Assembly (NCBI RefSeq): GCF_015595035.1
Contig: NZ_JADNRN010000001.1
Coordinates: 1,302,001-1,366,000 of the forward strand
DNA length: 64,000 nt
Direction of reading: 5' to 3'
DNA from: Marinibium conchae
GTDB taxonomy: Bacteria > Pseudomonadota > Gammaproteobacteria > Enterobacterales > Alteromonadaceae
The notes beneath the pieces were generated by a model. That model saw nothing but the letters and a program-made list of their open reading frames with translations. It did not search any database and had not been told where the DNA came from. Within the stretch, counting starts at the first letter, position 1. Each line of letters starts with the position of its first letter. Of the stretch, positions 60,592-64,000 are shown one piece after another. Position numbers and translations under genes: made by a program.

Positions 60592-60831
60592 TTACGCGTC
60601 TTTATTAGCGTTGATATAGTCAACAGCCGACTGAACAGTAGTAATTTTCTCTGCTTCTTCGTCTGGGATTTCTGTATCAAACTCTTCTTCCAAAGCCATT
60701 ACTAGCTCAACGGTGTCTAAAGAATCTGCACCTAAATCATCTACAAAAGAGGCTTCAGATTTTACTTCTTCTTCTTTTACGCCTAGTTGCTCAACGATGA
60801 TTTTTTTTACGCGTTCTTCAATGTTACTCAT
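60592..60831 (-). CDS. acpP: Acyl carrier protein
   Basis: 79 residues, strongly acidic four-helix ACP. The phosphopantetheine serine is Ser37 in [11 protein letters not shown]. It carries growing acyl chains for FabD/FabH/FabG/FabF in this cluster and for lipid A and phospholipid synthesis. It is flanked by hairpins on both sides, consistent with a separate abundant short message. Confidence 0.98.
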   Translation of the reverse strand: MSNIEERVKKIIVEQLGVKEEEVKSEASFVDDLGADSLDTVELVMALEEEFDTEIPDEEAEKITTVQSAVDYINANKDA

Positions 60832-60982
60832 AATTTCAGGTTTCCTTTACGTACCTTATAAAAATTTCTGCAGTAGTTTATTTCCCTACCCAGCTGCTTG
60901 CAAGATATTCCCGCTTAAATCGTGGTGGTCAAACCACAATTTTACACTACGATTCGAGAACTAAACAGCCTCAAACCATCAC

Positions 60983-61016
60983 TATTACCTATTTTATCTA
61001 TATAAAACAGGTAATA
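60983..61016. repeat. Inverted repeat in the fabG-acpP gap
   Basis: TATTACCTATTTTA (60983-60996) and TAAAACAGGTAATA (61003-61016) form a 14-base near-perfect stem with a 6-base loop, immediately after the fabG stop. There is no U-tract. The rest of the 190-base gap probably holds an acpP promoter that I cannot pinpoint. Confidence 0.65.
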
Positions 61017-61021
61017 AGCAT

Positions 61022-61759
61022 TTATGACATATACATTCCACCATTCACATGAATGGTTTCACCAGTGATATATCCTGCCTCATTACTGACCAAAAATCCA
61101 ACAGTTGCGGCAATTTCTTCAGGTGCGCCTAGTCTGTTGGCTGGTATATCTTTGAAAATTGCCTCTTTTTGGTCATCATTTAAACCTTTCGTCATGTCGG
61201 TATCAATGAAGCCTGGCGCAACAACATTGACAGTAATCCCACGAGAAGCAATTTCACGCGCCATCGATTTAGAGAAACCAATAACGGCAGCTTTTGCAGC
61301 TGCATAGTTCGCTTGACCTGCATTACCTGACGAACCAACAACCGACCCAATATTCACAATCCGTCCATGCTTTTTCTTCATCATGCCGCGTAATACGGCT
61401 TTTGATAACTTAAATACCGACGTCAGATTAGTTTGAATGATGTCGTTCCACTCGTCGTCCTTCATACGCATCAACAGGTTATCGCGTGTGATGCCCGCAT
61501 TATTAACCAATATATCAATAACTCCGAATTCGGCATTGATCTGCGTTAATAAATCACTCATTGACTCGTCATCAGTCACATTAAGTACTTTCCCAACACC
61601 ATTAGCACCGATGAACTGAGAAATAGCTTTTGCACCATTTTCGCTGGTCGCCGTGCCGATTACAGTAGCACCTTTAGCTATCAGATCCTCGGCAATCGCT
61701 TTTCCAATACCACGACTTGCACCTGTCACTAAGGCAATTTTACCTGCTAGAGAAGACAT
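61022..61759 (-). CDS. fabG: 3-oxoacyl-ACP reductase
   Basis: 245 residues, short-chain dehydrogenase. NADPH site TGASRGIGKAIA, NNAGITRDNLLMRM, catalytic Ser and Y-x-x-x-K in NYAAAKA. It reduces beta-ketoacyl-ACP. It starts 9 bases after fabD, and a 190-base gap follows before acpP. Confidence 0.97.
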   Translation of the reverse strand: MSSLAGKIALVTGASRGIGKAIAEDLIAKGATVIGTATSENGAKAISQFIGANGVGKVLNVTDDESMSDLLTQINAEFGVIDILVNNAGITRDNLLMRMKDDEWNDIIQTNLTSVFKLSKAVLRGMMKKKHGRIVNIGSVVGSSGNAGQANYAAAKAAVIGFSKSMAREIASRGITVNVVAPGFIDTDMTKGLNDDQKEAIFKDIPANRLGAPEEIAATVGFLVSNEAGYITGETIHVNGGMYMS

Positions 61760-61768
61760 TTATTATCC

Positions 61769-62704
61769 TTATATATTTTCAAGATCACTTGGCTGATTAA
61801 AACTGAGTAATTCCAAACTTTTGTTAATACGCTTGTTAAGACCGCTTAGCACCTTACCTGGGCCAACTTCGATGATTTTTGTCACGCCATTATCACTCAA
61901 GGATAGCACTGACTCTGTCCATCTGACCGGCATGTACAACTGTCTTAACAAGGCATCTTTAATCGCAGCGGCTGAATTTTCTACTTTTACATCCACATTG
62001 TTAATCACTTCGATGGTCGGGCTTTTAAAGCTCACCTCTTGTAACAATTCTGATAAGTTATCAGCGGCTGGTTTCATCAACGCACAATGAGAAGGTACAC
62101 TCACTGCTAAAGGAAGTGCTCTCTTCGCCCCTGCTTCTTTACACGCTAGTGCTGCTTTTTCCGCCACATTGGCTTCACCGGCAATCACAACTTGACCGGG
62201 ACTGTTGAAGTTAACCGCAGAAACAACTTTCCCAGATTCAGCAGCCATATCTGCGCAAATGTTAATAATACTTGCGTCATCCAAACCAATTATTGCATAC
62301 ATAGCGCCTGCACCAGCAGGAACTGCTTGTTGCATGAATTCGCCGCGGGCTTTTACTAAACTTACTGCATCAGACAAGGTGAGCACATCGGCACATGCAA
62401 GCGCACTATATTCACCTAAACTATGCCCCGCTAGATAATCAACCTTTATGGATTTTTCTTTAGCTCTTTCCGAAAAAACTCGCCATGCTGCAACACTTGC
62501 TGTAAGCAGGGCCGGCTGTGTAATGTGCGTTTGGTTGAGCCTAGTACCATCATCATTCTGAACTAAATCCCAAAGATCATACGATAAAGCATCGGATGCT
62601 TGAGCGAAGGTCTCTTCAACAAGCCCCGAATGTGCGGCAAGCTCTTTGAGCATACCGACAGATTGAGAGCCTTGACCGGGAAAAACGCAAGCGATTTTAC
62701 TCAT
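61769..62704 (-). CDS. fabD: Malonyl-CoA:ACP transacylase
   Basis: 311 residues. VFPGQGSQSVGM start, catalytic serine in GHSLGEYSAL, the AMYAIIGLD region, and the histidine in SVPSHCALM. It loads malonyl groups on ACP. It lies between fabH (40-base gap) and fabG, as in E. coli. Confidence 0.96.
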   Translation of the reverse strand: MSKIACVFPGQGSQSVGMLKELAAHSGLVEETFAQASDALSYDLWDLVQNDDGTRLNQTHITQPALLTASVAAWRVFSERAKEKSIKVDYLAGHSLGEYSALACADVLTLSDAVSLVKARGEFMQQAVPAGAGAMYAIIGLDDASIINICADMAAESGKVVSAVNFNSPGQVVIAGEANVAEKAALACKEAGAKRALPLAVSVPSHCALMKPAADNLSELLQEVSFKSPTIEVINNVDVKVENSAAAIKDALLRQLYMPVRWTESVLSLSDNGVTKIIEVGPGKVLSGLNKRINKSLELLSFNQPSDLENI

Positions 62705-62744
62705 CTAAATTCCTTATCTATATTTTTATTATTATCTGTAACGC

Positions 62745-63704
62745 TTAGTATTTCACTAAAGCGGATGCCCAGGCGAAACCGCCACCGAAAGCTTCCAGTA
62801 AGAGTGTTTGCCCTCTCTGTATCCGACCATCTCTAATTGCTGTGTCGAGTGCGGTTGGCACTGTTGCAGCAGAGGTATTGCCATACTTTTCTAAGGTCAT
62901 TACTACCTGATCGAGTGACATATCTAACTTTTTAGCAGTTGCCTTAATAATGCGGAAATTTGCCTGATGAGGTACTAACCAATCAATATCTGACTTTTGC
63001 ATATTATTTGCGTCTAAGGTTTGAAGCACGATTTCACTGAGCTTAGTTACCGCTACTTTAAATACTTCATTACCTTTCATCACCCCCCAGTTTTCATGAA
63101 CAGATTGCTCATCACCACGTGTAGGGTTGCCAACATACAGGAGATCACCATGCGAGCCAGCCGCATTGATATGAGTAGATAAAATACCGGGTTCTTCACT
63201 GGCTTCAATAATGGTAGCCCCTGCACCATCGCCGAACAAAATCACCATCGAACGATCTGCTGGATCAATGAGTCGGCTTAAGCAGTCGGTGCCTATAACA
63301 AGAATTCTCTTCGCCATACCGCTTTTGATGTATTGGTCAGCAACGCTTAGGGCATAACAATAACCAGCACACGCTGCTGCAATGTCAAAGGCTGGAATAT
63401 TGTCTATACCAAGGATATTTTGAATTTCGCAAGCCGTACTAGGTAGAGAGTATCTCCCGCTTGTAGTTGCGCAAACAATCATGTCGAGTTGAGAGGCTTC
63501 TATTCCTGCTGCCTCAAGTGCTTTCTTAGAAGCTTCAGCCCCCATGGTGGCGGCGGTCTCTTCAGCGCCGATGATTCTGCGCTCTTTTATACCTGTGCGG
63601 TCAGTAATCCACTCGTCGGAGGTATCCACCATTTTTTCTAAATCTGCGTTTGAACGAACATCCGTTGGGTAGTAGCTCCCTGTTCCTATAAAACGTGAAT
63701 ACAT
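62745..63704 (-). CDS. fabH: 3-oxoacyl-ACP synthase III
   Basis: 319 residues (E. coli 317). Catalytic Cys112 ([11 protein letters not shown]), His in VPHQANFRI and Asn in YGNTSAAT. It starts fatty acid synthesis by joining acetyl-CoA to malonyl-ACP. It begins 2 bases after the plsX stop, so the two are coupled. Confidence 0.97.
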   Translation of the reverse strand: MYSRFIGTGSYYPTDVRSNADLEKMVDTSDEWITDRTGIKERRIIGAEETAATMGAEASKKALEAAGIEASQLDMIVCATTSGRYSLPSTACEIQNILGIDNIPAFDIAAACAGYCYALSVADQYIKSGMAKRILVIGTDCLSRLIDPADRSMVILFGDGAGATIIEASEEPGILSTHINAAGSHGDLLYVGNPTRGDEQSVHENWGVMKGNEVFKVAVTKLSEIVLQTLDANNMQKSDIDWLVPHQANFRIIKATAKKLDMSLDQVVMTLEKYGNTSAATVPTALDTAIRDGRIQRGQTLLLEAFGGGFAWASALVKY

Positions 63705-63706
63705 GT

Positions 63707-64000
63707 TTAATGCTCCATCAAGACTGATTCTATTTTTGTTTTTATTTTGTCTGGAACCGCGTTCTCGGCTTCTTCATAAGCTTGCTTTATTGCATAAAAA
63801 CTAGCTTCAGCAGAGGCATTCCCGTGACTCTTTACAACGATTCCGCGCAATCCTATCAGACTGGCGCCGTTATACTGGTCGGGGTTCATGCGGCGATAGA
63901 GTTTTTTTAAGAATGGTAGAGCTAACTTGCTGAAAATTCGAGCAGCAAAGGTCTCTGTAGTAAGCCGTTTAAGCTCGTGAATGACTAACTTTGCGATGCC
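63707..64000 (-). CDS. plsX: Phosphate acyltransferase PlsX (3' part, runs off the window)
   Basis: The minus-strand frame is open from the window edge to the stop at 63707 and encodes the C-terminal 97 residues. They include [23 protein letters not shown] and VVKSHGNAS, which match the end of PlsX. It makes acyl-phosphate from acyl-ACP for phospholipid synthesis. The N-terminal part lies outside the window. Confidence 0.94.
   Translation of the reverse strand, partial: GIAKLVIHELKRLTTETFAARIFSKLALPFLKKLYRRMNPDQYNGASLIGLRGIVVKSHGNASAEASFYAIKQAYEEAENAVPDKIKTKIESVLMEH

Noticed and set aside
1-64000. Mobile element, prophage or defence island
   Set aside because: I saw no transposase, integrase, phage, toxin-antitoxin or nuclease-helicase genes; gene order is largely that of conserved chromosomal blocks.

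Overview
The window is chromosomal DNA of a gammaproteobacterium, most likely a marine member of the Alteromonadales or a close relative. The evidence is gene order. The block pyrF-lapB-lapA-ihfB-rpsA-cmk-aroA-serC-gyrA lies divergent to ubiG-nrdA-nrdB-yfaE. Two other blocks, dapA-bamC-purC and plsX-fabH-fabD-fabG-acpP-fabF-pabC-mltG-tmk-holB-tatD, are arranged almost as in E. coli and Shewanella. Coding density is high, GC looks moderate (about 40 percent by eye, not computed), and there is no rRNA, tRNA, CRISPR array, insertion sequence or prophage that I can see.

Layout. 1-9918 (minus strand): pyrimidine, LPS-assembly, IHF, ribosomal protein S1, CMP kinase, shikimate and serine genes, then gyrA. 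10158-15031 (plus): ubiG, then class Ia ribonucleotide reductase nrdAB with its ferredoxin, preceded by a 406-base leader with two pairs of NrdR-box-like sites. 15145-18715 (minus): dsbC, purC, bamC, dapA. 18924-31278: gcvR-bcp, perM/bepA, a TlpA-like thioredoxin, arsC-like/wrbA/DUF2069, then an extra lipoprotein with a metalloprotease motif, hda and DUF2066 (minus), and purM-purN-DUF3108. 31481-35670: fadE with a near-perfect FadR operator on its ribosome binding site, adenosine deaminase and an orphan LuxR-type response regulator. 35783-37508: cmoA-cmoB.

The most distinctive part is 37691-42487, a four-gene operon. It encodes a GLYK-type glycerate kinase, a mannosyl/glucosyl-3-phosphoglycerate phosphatase, a GT81 glucosyl-3-phosphoglycerate synthase and a GH13_18 sucrose-phosphorylase-like enzyme that fits glucosylglycerate phosphorylase. 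Together they could make the compatible solute glucosylglycerate and also recover both halves of it, as glucose-1-phosphate and phosphoglycerate, in one closed cycle. This is the best candidate for an under-described system.

42557-54807 is more accessory in character: a DUF2189 membrane protein, an LRAT-like membrane-anchored enzyme, alaA-yfbR, a PAS histidine kinase next to a CheB-CheR-PAS fusion, dgt, msrP-msrQ, a LexA-box-controlled short SulA-like protein and an FMN-binding oxidase-like protein. 54851-64000 (minus) is the conserved fatty-acid-synthesis cluster, ending inside plsX at the window edge.
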